Assembly: GCA_001804205.1 (NCBI GenBank)
Contig: MHFM01000042.1
Location: forward strand, 50,530 to 74,894
Length of the DNA: 24,365 nucleotides
Direction of reading: 5' to 3'
Source: Omnitrophica bacterium RIFCSPLOWO2_01_FULL_45_10b
GTDB taxonomy: Bacteria; Omnitrophota; Omnitrophia; Omnitrophales; Danuiimicrobiaceae
The position numbers were made by a program, and so were the translations under genes. Numbering within the stretch: the first letter of the stretch is position 1; every line of letters starts with the position of its first letter. The notes beneath the pieces were generated by a model, which saw only the letters and a program-made list of their open reading frames with translations, ran no database searches and was not told where the DNA came from. Positions 1 to 6,959 of the stretch are shown piece after piece.

Positions 1-2
1 TC

Positions 3-563
3 AGCCATTCACACCCGAATATTAAAGTGACCACGTATCAAGATTTGATTTTGGTTCGGAAAATGATCGAAAAAACTCCAGCTTTACGCTTCGGTTTAGG
101 TTCAGACCGCCACAGGCTCGTTTCAAAACGGCCTTTCTTTTTGGGAGGCGTTCGGATTCATTCTTCCGTTGGCCCTTTAGGCCATTCCGATGGAGATCCA
201 TTGCTGCATGCGATTACGGATGCCATTTTAGGAGCTGTGGGGGCAGGCGATATCGGGGATTTTTTTCCGAACACAGCAAAACAATGGAAAAATAAACGAA
301 GCGATTGGTTTCTTAAGAAAGCGCTTGAAATAGCAGCTCGTTCGCTCGTTCGGCCGGTTCAAGTAGATGCCACGGTTATTCTCGAGCGGCCTAAATTAGG
401 GCCCCGAAAAAAGAAAATTCAGGCCCATCTTGCGAAATTGCTTTCTCTTCCCATCACACAAATTGGCCTTAAGGCTAAAACCGCAGAAGGGCTTGGCCCG
501 GAAGGTGAAGGAAAAGCAGTTTCCTGCGAAGTTTTGGTGGTTTTAGGATCGAGTGAATCATGA
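3..563 (+). CDS. ispDF: Bifunctional IspD-IspF, C-terminal end of IspD plus complete IspF domain (5' partial)
   Basis: MEP isoprenoid pathway enzyme. The IspF domain converts CDP-methylerythritol 2-phosphate to 2-C-methyl-D-erythritol 2,4-cyclodiphosphate. IspF is clear: a G-S-D-R-H segment supplies the metal-binding Asp and His (bases 105-113), GHSDGD supplies the third metal ligand His (about base 183), and the C-terminal KTAEGLG...GEG stretch matches the family. A GTG at base 27 or ATG at base 63 could start a stand-alone IspF. However, the same frame is open from base 3 with no stop and reads HPNIKVTTYQDL, which matches the C-terminal NIKVTxxxDL signature of IspD. I therefore infer an in-frame ispD-ispF fusion whose IspD part lies outside the window. 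Fused IspDF is known from several proteobacterial groups. The stop TGA (561-563) abuts an inserted repeat element. Confidence 0.85.
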   Translation, partial: SHSHPNIKVTTYQDLILVRKMIEKTPALRFGLGSDRHRLVSKRPFFLGGVRIHSSVGPLGHSDGDPLLHAITDAILGAVGAGDIGDFFPNTAKQWKNKRSDWFLKKALEIAARSLVRPVQVDATVILERPKLGPRKKKIQAHLAKLLSLPITQIGLKAKTAEGLGPEGEGKAVSCEVLVVLGSSES

Positions 564-564
564 G

Positions 565-720
565 TCCCGTTAGAACTCTAAACATTCTCGTCATTGCGAG
601 GACGGCCAACGGATGGACCGGACGAAGCAATCTAAGAACTCTGAGATTGCTTCGGCCTTGTTTGGAATGCTGCCTCGCAATGACGGCGCATAAAACATTG
701 TTATCTGGAGTTCTAACGGG
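565..720. repeat. MITE-like inverted-repeat element between ispDF and gltX
   Basis: A 156-bp non-coding element. Its outer arms are TCCCGTTAGAACTC (565-578) and the matching reverse complement (708-721), 14 of 14 bases identical. Inside lies a second inverted repeat, CGTCATTGCGAG (589-600) with CTCGCAATGACG (674-685), and inside that CGAAGCAATCT (623-633) with AGATTGCTTCG (644-654). The element is bracketed by the direct repeat ATGAG at 560-564 and 721-725, a probable 5-bp target-site duplication. It contains no plausible gene, so it would be a non-autonomous element. The inner arms match those of the repeat at 5157-5397, so they belong to one dispersed family. The nested arms suggest one element type inserted into another. 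Confidence 0.8.
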
Positions 721-2145
721 ATGAGCATGGTTCGAGTTCGATTCGCACCATCGCCGACGGGATATCTTCATATTGGCAATGTCCGCACCGCGCTTTTCAA
801 CTTCCTCTTCGCAAAGCGCGAAGGCGGGAAATTCATCCTCCGAATCGAAGATACGGACCTTGAGCGTTCAAAACCTGAATACCGCGAAGCTTGCCTTGAA
901 GATTTGCTTTGGTTTGGAATCCGCTGGGATGAAGGGCCTGAAATAGGAGGGGAATACGGCCCTTATTTGCAATCTCAGAAGCTTCCGATTTATGAGAAAC
1001 ATGTCCGCGAGCTTATTGAGAAGGGCAAAGCGTACTATTGTTATGTGACGGAAGAAGAAACGGAAGACATGAAACGCCTTGCGCGCGCCGAACATAAACC
1101 CCCTCGATTTGATAATCGCGGGAGGAATTTTTCAAAAGAAGAAATCGAAAAGCGTAAAGCACGCGGGATTAAGCCGACCGTTCGGTTTAAGATCGAAAAC
1201 CCAAAGCTTAAAATGCACGACTTAATCCGCGGAGAAGTTTCTTTTAATTTGGATGAAATGGTGGGTGATTTTGTGATTCAACGCGCGGACGGAACGCCTA
1301 CCTTTCATTTGGCCGTTTGCGTCGATGACGGCCTCATGAAAATTACGCATGTGATTCGCGGTGAAGATCATTTGTCCAATACGCCCAAACATATCCTACT
1401 CCTTGAAGCCATGGGATTTAAACCGCCCCAGTACGGCCACCTTTCGCTTATTCATGGTGAGGGCGGTGAACCGTTATCAAAGCGTATTGAATCTGTTTCA
1501 GTTCGGGAGTTTAGAAAGAAAGGTTATCTTCCGCATGCGCTCGCTAATTATATTGCGCTACTTGGCTGGTCGCCGGGTGACAACCGCGAGATTTTCAAAT
1601 GGGATGAGCTTCGAAAAACTTTTGATTTAGCGCAGGTCAATAAATCCGCCTCGATTTATGATCCGCATAAGCTTGATTGGATTAACGGCCAGCATTTAAG
1701 AGCACTTTCGGATGAGGAATTTGCACGCATGGCGCTTGCTTATTTAAAAGAGCAAAAACTTTTAAAATACGATGAAACGCTCGTGCATAAAATTCTTCCG
1801 GTGTTCAAAGACAATGTCGAACGTTTCAATCAACTTCCTGAAAAGCTTGAGATTTTGAATGATGATTTAGCTTATGAACATAAAGCTGTCATTGAATCAG
1901 CGGAAGCGAAAGAGATATTCAAAACCGCATTGGATATTCTTCCGTTACTCAAAGGGGAAGGGGATGCGCTATTCGATGATTTTGTGAATCAATTAAAACT
2001 GAAAGTAAAGGCCAAAGGAAAAAATTTATTTATGCCGCTTCGGATCGCACTCACCGGTAAGGAGCATGGCCCAGAGTTAAAGCGCATTTTTCCTATTTTC
2101 GGCCTTCCGCGAGTCAAAAAACGTTTTGAGCTGGTTTTAAAATGA
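721..2145 (+). CDS. gltX: Glutamyl-tRNA synthetase (class I)
   Basis: Charges tRNA-Glu with glutamate in the cytoplasm; 474 residues, normal for the family. Class I signatures are visible: HIGN at residues 17-20 in RFAPSPTGYLHIGN, the RIEDTDLERS strand, the GEDHLSNT motif, and the KMSKS-equivalent LSKR at 252-255. The residues after LSKR read IES where many family members have a His-Gly pair. The C-terminal anticodon-binding helical domain is complete. ATG 721 has a GGAG at 707-710 as ribosome-binding site; ATG 727 is a possible alternative. The start codon lies in the right-hand copy of the ATGAG direct repeat flanking the inserted element, so its present leader comes from that repeat. The gene overlaps cysS by 4 bases (ATGA), indicating translational coupling. 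Confidence 0.95.
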   Translation: MSMVRVRFAPSPTGYLHIGNVRTALFNFLFAKREGGKFILRIEDTDLERSKPEYREACLEDLLWFGIRWDEGPEIGGEYGPYLQSQKLPIYEKHVRELIEKGKAYYCYVTEEETEDMKRLARAEHKPPRFDNRGRNFSKEEIEKRKARGIKPTVRFKIENPKLKMHDLIRGEVSFNLDEMVGDFVIQRADGTPTFHLAVCVDDGLMKITHVIRGEDHLSNTPKHILLLEAMGFKPPQYGHLSLIHGEGGEPLSKRIESVSVREFRKKGYLPHALANYIALLGWSPGDNREIFKWDELRKTFDLAQVNKSASIYDPHKLDWINGQHLRALSDEEFARMALAYLKEQKLLKYDETLVHKILPVFKDNVERFNQLPEKLEILNDDLAYEHKAVIESAEAKEIFKTALDILPLLKGEGDALFDDFVNQLKLKVKAKGKNLFMPLRIALTGKEHGPELKRIFPIFGLPRVKKRFELVLK

Positions 2146-3560
2146 TCAAATTTTTTGATACTTTTTCAGGAAAATTAAAAGACTTTGATTTGCCTCAAGG
2201 CAGCGAAGTAAAACTCTACACCTGTGGGCCAACTGTCTATGATTATGCCCACATTGGAAATTTCAGGACATTTGTGTTTGAAGATTTATTGCGCCGCTTC
2301 CTGGAATATAAAGGCTACAAAGTAAAACATGTGATGAATGTTACGGACGTGGATGATAAGACAATCGCCGGAGCCGCGCGCGATGTAGGGGCAATTCATG
2401 AATTGCCCCTACATCGGTTACAAGGTTTTACCGAGCGTTATATCCAAGCGTTCCATGAAGATCTAAAAACGCTTAATATTTTACCTCCGACGAAGGAGCC
2501 ACGCGCGACTCAAGAAATCCAAGTCATGATCCAATTAATTGAGCAGCTCATCAAAAATGGCAAGGCGTATATGAGCGATGGGTCTGTTTATTATCGCGTT
2601 GCCTCTTTTCCAAATTATGGAAAGCTTTCGAAAAAGGATTTAAAGCAGAATATTAAAGGTGCTCGAGTGGATGTGGACGAGTATGAAAAAGAAGAGGGCG
2701 CTGATTTTGTGCTTTGGAAAAAATCAAAAGAAAATGAGCCTTCCTGGGATTCCCCATGGGGAAAGGGCCGTCCGGGCTGGCATATTGAATGTTCCGCGAT
2801 GAGCATGAAATATTTGGGTGAGACTTTTGATATTCACGCGGGAGGTGAAGACTTAATTTTTCCGCATCATGAGAACGAAATCGCCCAATCTGAAGGTGCC
2901 ACCGGAAAACCGTTCGTTAAATATTGGCTTCATGCGAAACATTTATTAGTGAACGGCGAAAAAATGTCCAAGTCCAAAGGAAATTTTTATACGCTTCGGG
3001 ATTTGATTGAGAAAGGCTATGATCCTTTGATTATTCGGTATCGTTTGATTTCTGCGCATTATCGCTCACCGCTTGATTTTACTTTAGAAAGTTTGAATGC
3101 TTCACGCGAAGCCCTAAAGCGAATTAGAGATTTTTGGTTTGAAAGAACTGCCAGCAAAGGTTCAGAAAAAGGGTCCGGAAAAGTTTCTCAACTTTTAAAA
3201 GATATGCAAGCTCAATTCGAACAAGCAATGGAGAATGATTTAAACATTCCACAAGCCATCGGAGCTATTTTCGTGTTCATCAAAGAAGTGAATTCGATAT
3301 CCAAAGAACAAATTAGTTCAAAAGAAAACCAAGAAATAGGTCAATTTTTCAAGACAGTAGATAGTGTTTTAGGTGTTTTCGGAAATATTTCTTCACATGA
3401 AAAAATCCCATCGAAAGTAAAGCAACTTGTAGCCGATCGGGAAGAGGCGCGCAAAAGCAAGGATTTTAAAAAAGCAGATGAATTAAGAAAACGTGTAGAA
3501 GAAATTGGATTTGTGATTGAGGATACGGCTCAAGGCGTTCAGGTAAAAAAATCAATATGA
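2142..3560 (+). CDS. cysS: Cysteinyl-tRNA synthetase with in-frame palindromic insert
   Basis: Charges tRNA-Cys; 472 residues. It shows Cys28 of the zinc site in YTCGPTVYDYAHIGN, the HIGN signature at 37-40, WHIECS with zinc-ligand Cys217, the GGEDLIFPHHENE motif carrying the remaining zinc ligands, and KMSKS at 274-278. The C-terminal anticodon-binding helices end in a helical REEARKSKDFKKADELR stretch typical of the family. The start ATG overlaps the gltX stop as ATGA, and the gene's stop overlaps tmk the same way. Oddity: after DVDDKTIAGAA, residues about 81-92 are an extra segment encoded by a perfect 36-bp palindrome. The relatives I recall run straight from this region to the (F/Y)T-(E/D)-RY motif with fewer residues. 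All catalytic motifs are intact, so the product is probably active. Confidence 0.96.
   Translation: MIKFFDTFSGKLKDFDLPQGSEVKLYTCGPTVYDYAHIGNFRTFVFEDLLRRFLEYKGYKVKHVMNVTDVDDKTIAGAARDVGAIHELPLHRLQGFTERYIQAFHEDLKTLNILPPTKEPRATQEIQVMIQLIEQLIKNGKAYMSDGSVYYRVASFPNYGKLSKKDLKQNIKGARVDVDEYEKEEGADFVLWKKSKENEPSWDSPWGKGRPGWHIECSAMSMKYLGETFDIHAGGEDLIFPHHENEIAQSEGATGKPFVKYWLHAKHLLVNGEKMSKSKGNFYTLRDLIEKGYDPLIIRYRLISAHYRSPLDFTLESLNASREALKRIRDFWFERTASKGSEKGSGKVSQLLKDMQAQFEQAMENDLNIPQAIGAIFVFIKEVNSISKEQISSKENQEIGQFFKTVDSVLGVFGNISSHEKIPSKVKQLVADREEARKSKDFKKADELRKRVEEIGFVIEDTAQGVQVKKSI
2381..2416. repeat. Perfect 36-bp palindrome inside cysS
   Basis: The left arm CGATGTAGGGGCAATTCA (2381-2398) is followed immediately by its exact reverse complement (2399-2416), with no spacer and no mismatch. 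It is 36 bp long, a multiple of three, and is translated in frame with cysS as roughly DVGAIHELPLHR. Arms with a GTAGGGGC...GCCCCTAC core resemble dispersed palindromes seen in other bacterial genomes (recalled, not searched). It lies in a loop region between the catalytic HIGN motif and the zinc-binding region. Confidence 0.9.
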
Positions 3561-4171
3561 AAAAAGGTATTTTGATTACATTTGAAGGCGGAGAAGGGGC
3601 GGGGAAAAGTACGCACATCCGCTTTGTCGCGTCTTATTTTCGCAGGAAGGGACGGAAAGGCATCATTGTGCGTGAACCGGGAAGTACGCCCATTGGCGAA
3701 CAAATCCGGCATATCCTGCTTCATCCGAAGAATAAAACAATGGCCGTTGAAACAGAGCTTTTTCTTTATCTTGCGGCGCGGGCTCAATTGGTAAAAGAAG
3801 TGATTCAACCTGCTTTGAAAAAAGGCGTTGTGGTGATTAGCGACCGTTTTGAAGATTCCACGATTGTGTATCAGGGTTATGCCGGTGGTTTTTCAATCAA
3901 TCATTTAAAAAAAGTAGCTCAAGCGGCTCGCGGAATGATTGTTCCGACGCTTACGTTTTTACTCGATCTTGATGTCAGGAAAGGACTTAGAAGAAGCGGG
4001 CGGAAGGACCGTATGGAGCATAAGTCACTTCAATTTCATAACCGTATTCGTCGCGGGTTTCTCGCACTTGCTAAGCAAAATCCAAGGCGTTTTATTGTGA
4101 TTTCAAGTGAAGCACCGAAAACGGCCGTACAGAAAAAAATTAAGGAAAAATTGGATCATGTCTTCTCCTGA
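3557..4171 (+). CDS. tmk: Thymidylate kinase (dTMP kinase)
   Basis: Phosphorylates dTMP to dTDP with ATP in the cytoplasm, the last specific step to dTTP. It has 204 residues, the usual size. The N-terminal P-loop is FEGGEGAGKST (about residues 9-19), REPGSTPIGE follows, the DR-containing catalytic segment is SDRFEDSTIVYQGYAGG (about 95-111), and the lid region with R-K-D-R-M-E is near residues 150-160. The start overlaps the cysS stop as ATGA, and the 3' end overlaps holB by 14 bases. Pairing of tmk with holB is common in bacterial genomes and matches their DNA replication roles. Confidence 0.95.
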   Translation: MKKGILITFEGGEGAGKSTHIRFVASYFRRKGRKGIIVREPGSTPIGEQIRHILLHPKNKTMAVETELFLYLAARAQLVKEVIQPALKKGVVVISDRFEDSTIVYQGYAGGFSINHLKKVAQAARGMIVPTLTFLLDLDVRKGLRRSGRKDRMEHKSLQFHNRIRRGFLALAKQNPRRFIVISSEAPKTAVQKKIKEKLDHVFS

Positions 4172-5123
4172 GATCCTAGATCAAAGGTTATTGGAGCAGC
4201 TTTGCCGTCAGATTGATCGCAAAAAGTATGCGACTACCTATCTATTTACGGAAGGGGAGAGCGAAAAGAAAAAAGCACTCGCCGCCGCTTTTGCAAAAGC
4301 ACTCAATTGCACGGCGCTTACGTTTCAAATTCATTGCGATTGCACGGCCTGCCGCCGCATTGATTCTGGAAATTATCCGGATGTCAAATGGTATGGAATG
4401 GATGAGGAAGCAAACTCCATTAAAATTGAAGAGGTAAGGGATTTTCAAAATTGGCTCAATCTCAAACCGTTTGAAAGCAAGGTGAAAGTATTTATTTTCA
4501 ATGGAGCTGAACGATTAACTGCCGACTCACAGCACGCGCTTTTGAAAAGCTTGGAAGAGCCGCCTCCCGGGAATGTCATCATACTTTTGGTGCCGCATGC
4601 AAAATCTATTTTTGACACAATCGCTTCACGTTCCGTAGAAATCAAAATTCCATCCTTTGCTTCCAAAGCGATTCGGGATATTTTGATCCATGAAGGCGCC
4701 GGAAGGGAAGAAGCCGAATTTTTAGCCCGCTGGTCTCAAGGTTCGCTCAGCCGATCCAGAGAAGGCCGCTCTCAAAAGTGGTTTAACAAGAAAAACGAAT
4801 GGCTCGATCAATTAGAGAAGGACCCCGTTTCCTTTTTAGAAAATTTTAGCAGCGCCTCCCGCGATGAAATTGCGCGCGTATTTGATTTTTTAATCGAATG
4901 GGTAAGAGACATTTTGGTTTGCCAAGCGGCCGGAAATAGCGAAGGCCTCATTCATATGGACCGCTTTAAACTTCTCGAGTCGCTTTCATCGCGAAAAGAT
5001 TTTGAGTCGGCTCAAGAACTTTTCGAGGCGCTGAGTGAAATCAGAAAATCGCTGGATGATTATGCGAATCAAAAGTTAGCGCTCACTCAGGCTGAAATTT
5101 TATGGGAGCGCTTTTCTAAATGA
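4158..5123 (+). CDS. holB: DNA polymerase III delta-prime-like clamp-loader subunit
   Basis: Subunit of the clamp loader that places the beta clamp on DNA. The chosen start, ATG 4158, gives 321 residues, begins MSSPEILDQ and has AAGGA at 4142-4146. The frame stays open upstream to 4107, but that lies inside tmk. The AAA-type domain includes a zinc-knuckle-like cysteine set (Cys51, Cys60, Cys62, Cys65), a Walker-B-like region with IFNGAERLT, and ALLKSLEEPPPGN, a delta-prime hallmark. The P-loop position reads GESEKKK and is degenerate, and the sensor motif reads ASRS where ATPase-competent subunits have SRC. Both fit a non-hydrolysing delta-prime rather than DnaX. The stop TGA sits in the left copy of the AATGA repeat flanking the next element. 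Confidence 0.88.
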   Translation: MSSPEILDQRLLEQLCRQIDRKKYATTYLFTEGESEKKKALAAAFAKALNCTALTFQIHCDCTACRRIDSGNYPDVKWYGMDEEANSIKIEEVRDFQNWLNLKPFESKVKVFIFNGAERLTADSQHALLKSLEEPPPGNVIILLVPHAKSIFDTIASRSVEIKIPSFASKAIRDILIHEGAGREEAEFLARWSQGSLSRSREGRSQKWFNKKNEWLDQLEKDPVSFLENFSSASRDEIARVFDFLIEWVRDILVCQAAGNSEGLIHMDRFKLLESLSSRKDFESAQELFEALSEIRKSLDDYANQKLALTQAEILWERFSK

Positions 5124-5156
5124 TCCCACCACATTTAAGTCAACATACAGCAAAGG

Positions 5157-5397
5157 CCGTCATTGCGAGCGTCCACCCAGCAGAACGGCGGATCCCTGCC
5201 TCGCCGGCAGGCAGGCGCCGTCTCGGGTGGCGGAAAGCGAAGCAATCTGACACTTTGTGTCATCCTGAGCAAAGCGAAGGATCTAAGACCAGAGATTCTT
5301 CGCCCTCCGCGAAGCAGCCCTTTAGGGTCGGACTCAGAATGACAGAATCGGGATTGCTTCGTCCCGCCGCCTTCGGCGGCAGTCCTCGCAATGACGG
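5157..5397. repeat. Composite inverted-repeat element between holB and metG
   Basis: Outer arms CCGTCATTGCGAG (5157-5169) and CTCGCAATGACGG (5385-5397) are 13-bp perfect inverted repeats. The second pair is GAAGCAATC (5239-5247) with GATTGCTTC (5352-5360). These arms match the element at 589-685, so this is a second copy of that family, enlarged by an internal insertion at 5257-5344. It also holds small hairpins such as GCCGCCttcGGCGGC (5366-5380). The whole stretch between genes (5124-5405) has no credible gene; open frames through it are translated repeats. It is bracketed by AATGA at 5119-5123 and 5406-5410. Confidence 0.8.
5257..5344. repeat. Nested second-family inverted repeat inside the holB-metG element
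   Basis: Left arm GTGTCATCCTGAGC (5257-5270) faces GACTCAGAATGACA (5331-5344), imperfectly complementary. Inner arms GAAGGATCT (5276-5284) and AGATTCTTC (5293-5301) form a second imperfect pair. Its position between the two GAAGCAATC/GATTGCTTC arms of the outer element indicates a younger insertion into an older copy. The TCATCCTGAGC...AGGAT theme recurs at 17884-17911. Confidence 0.7.
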
Positions 5398-5406
5398 AGG
5401 GAGAGA

Positions 5407-6948
5407 ATGACAAAACCTTTTTATATTACAACCCCGCTTTATTATGTAAACGCAAAGCCTCATATCGGCCATGCCTATACCAATATCCTTTGCGATACGT
5501 TTGCGCGCTGGCGCCGTTTAATCGGTGAAGAAGTGTTTTTTATGACGGGCACCGATGAACATGGAACCAAAATTGATAAAGCTGCCCGGGATCAGGGAAA
5601 AGCCCCCAAGGTTTATGCGGATGAAATGGTGCCGGAATTTAAGAAGTTATGGGAGCTTTTAGGTATTCAGTATGATTATTTTATCCGCACAACGGATTCG
5701 AATCATAAGACGGTGGTACAAAATGTTCTGCGTGATCTTGAAAAGAAAGGGGATATTTATAAAGGAAAATATACGGGCTGGTATTGTACGCCGTGTGAAT
5801 CCTTTTGGACGAGACTTCAGCTTCTGGAAGGCAAATGTCCCGATTGCAAACGCGAGGTCCAGGAATTAAGCGAGGATAATTATTTTTTCAAACTTTCCAA
5901 ATATCAAAAATGGCTCATTGAATATATTGAAGCCAGCTCAACTTTTATTAGGCCCGAGATTCGAAAAAACGAAATTCTCGGGTTTTTGCGGGAGCCGCTT
6001 GAAGATCTTTGCATTACACGGCCCCGGATTCGTTTGGCTTGGGGAATTGATTATCCTGGTTCAAAGGATCATGTTGTTTACGTATGGTTCGATGCGCTCA
6101 TTAATTATATCAGCGGCGTAGACTATTCGGTTGACGACAAGAAATTCAAGAAGTATTGGCCTGCTGATGTTCATATGGTTGGCAAAGACATTTTGCGTCA
6201 TCACGCGGTTTACTGGCCCATTATGTTGAAAGCGGTTGGCGTTGAGATGCCAAAAACGGTTTTAGCGCACGGCTGGTGGACAATGTCGGGTGCCAAGGTT
6301 TCCAAATCACGCGGAAACGCAGTGGATCCAATCGAATTGTGCAAGAAATATGGGGTCGACGCCTTTCGCTATTTTCTCCTGCGTGAAGTCACACTTGGGC
6401 TTGACGGTGCTTTTTCGGAAGATTTGCTTGCTGAGCGTTACACGAGCGATCTGGCCAATGATTTGGGTAATTTATGGTTTCGAATCGCAGCCATGTTACA
6501 AAAATATACGGAAGGGAAAATTCCTGCTTATCAGTATGAACCTGAAATTCTTAAAGCTTCACATGAGCTCAATCCTTTTAAACGTACTAGTGAATTTATG
6601 GCTAGCCATGATCCAGCGCGTGCTTTAAACGCAATTTTAAACGTAATCGTATTAGCCAACCAAAAAATTGAAATAGAAAAACCTTGGGAGTTGGCCAAAG
6701 ACAAGACAAAAAAGGAAAAGTTAGCCAATGTTTTAGGCAATCTTGCGGAGCAAATAGCCCATGTTAGCGTTTTGCTTCTGCCTTTTTTACCCGAAACTGC
6801 CGGAAAAATTTTAAGACGGCTTAAGCTTCCAACGGAATGGATAATCAAGGATGAAAAAGAGTTTGAGAAGCCGCTGCTTAAAGCTGGGATATCCGTGGAG
6901 AAAGGCGATGCGCTTTTCCCAAGGCTGGATGAAGAGAAAGTGAGTTAA
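5407..6948 (+). CDS. metG: Methionyl-tRNA synthetase, short form without C-terminal tRNA-binding domain
   Basis: Charges initiator and elongator tRNA-Met; 513 residues. Visible motifs are HIGH at 19-22 in NAKPHIGHAYT, the TGTDEHG motif at 48-54, a zinc knuckle CxxC...CxxC (Cys127, Cys130, Cys144, Cys147), the W-F-D-A-L segment, and the KMSKS equivalent KVSKS at 297-301. The helical anticodon-binding domain follows, and the protein ends without the EMAP-like tRNA-binding domain found at the C terminus of many MetRS. ATG 5407 has a strong GGAGG (5396-5400) six bases upstream. That site lies at the edge of the inserted repeat and overlaps its last arm bases, so the current ribosome-binding site may derive from the element. 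tatD follows after 11 bases. Confidence 0.96.
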   Translation: MTKPFYITTPLYYVNAKPHIGHAYTNILCDTFARWRRLIGEEVFFMTGTDEHGTKIDKAARDQGKAPKVYADEMVPEFKKLWELLGIQYDYFIRTTDSNHKTVVQNVLRDLEKKGDIYKGKYTGWYCTPCESFWTRLQLLEGKCPDCKREVQELSEDNYFFKLSKYQKWLIEYIEASSTFIRPEIRKNEILGFLREPLEDLCITRPRIRLAWGIDYPGSKDHVVYVWFDALINYISGVDYSVDDKKFKKYWPADVHMVGKDILRHHAVYWPIMLKAVGVEMPKTVLAHGWWTMSGAKVSKSRGNAVDPIELCKKYGVDAFRYFLLREVTLGLDGAFSEDLLAERYTSDLANDLGNLWFRIAAMLQKYTEGKIPAYQYEPEILKASHELNPFKRTSEFMASHDPARALNAILNVIVLANQKIEIEKPWELAKDKTKKEKLANVLGNLAEQIAHVSVLLLPFLPETAGKILRRLKLPTEWIIKDEKEFEKPLLKAGISVEKGDALFPRLDEEKVS

Positions 6949-6959
6949 ACGCCGGTTTT

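Noticed and set aside
475..771. Minus-strand open frame of 98 codons between ispDF and gltX
   Set aside because: It spans the repeat element and the ends of two well-supported plus-strand genes; its translation is repeat-derived.
5120..5410. Plus-strand open frame of 96 codons across the holB-metG gap, and overlapping minus-strand frames at 5135-5413 and 5260-5472
   Set aside because: They are translations of the nested inverted repeats (giving peptides such as CHPEQSEGS and SPRNDGG), with no domain or independent ribosome site.
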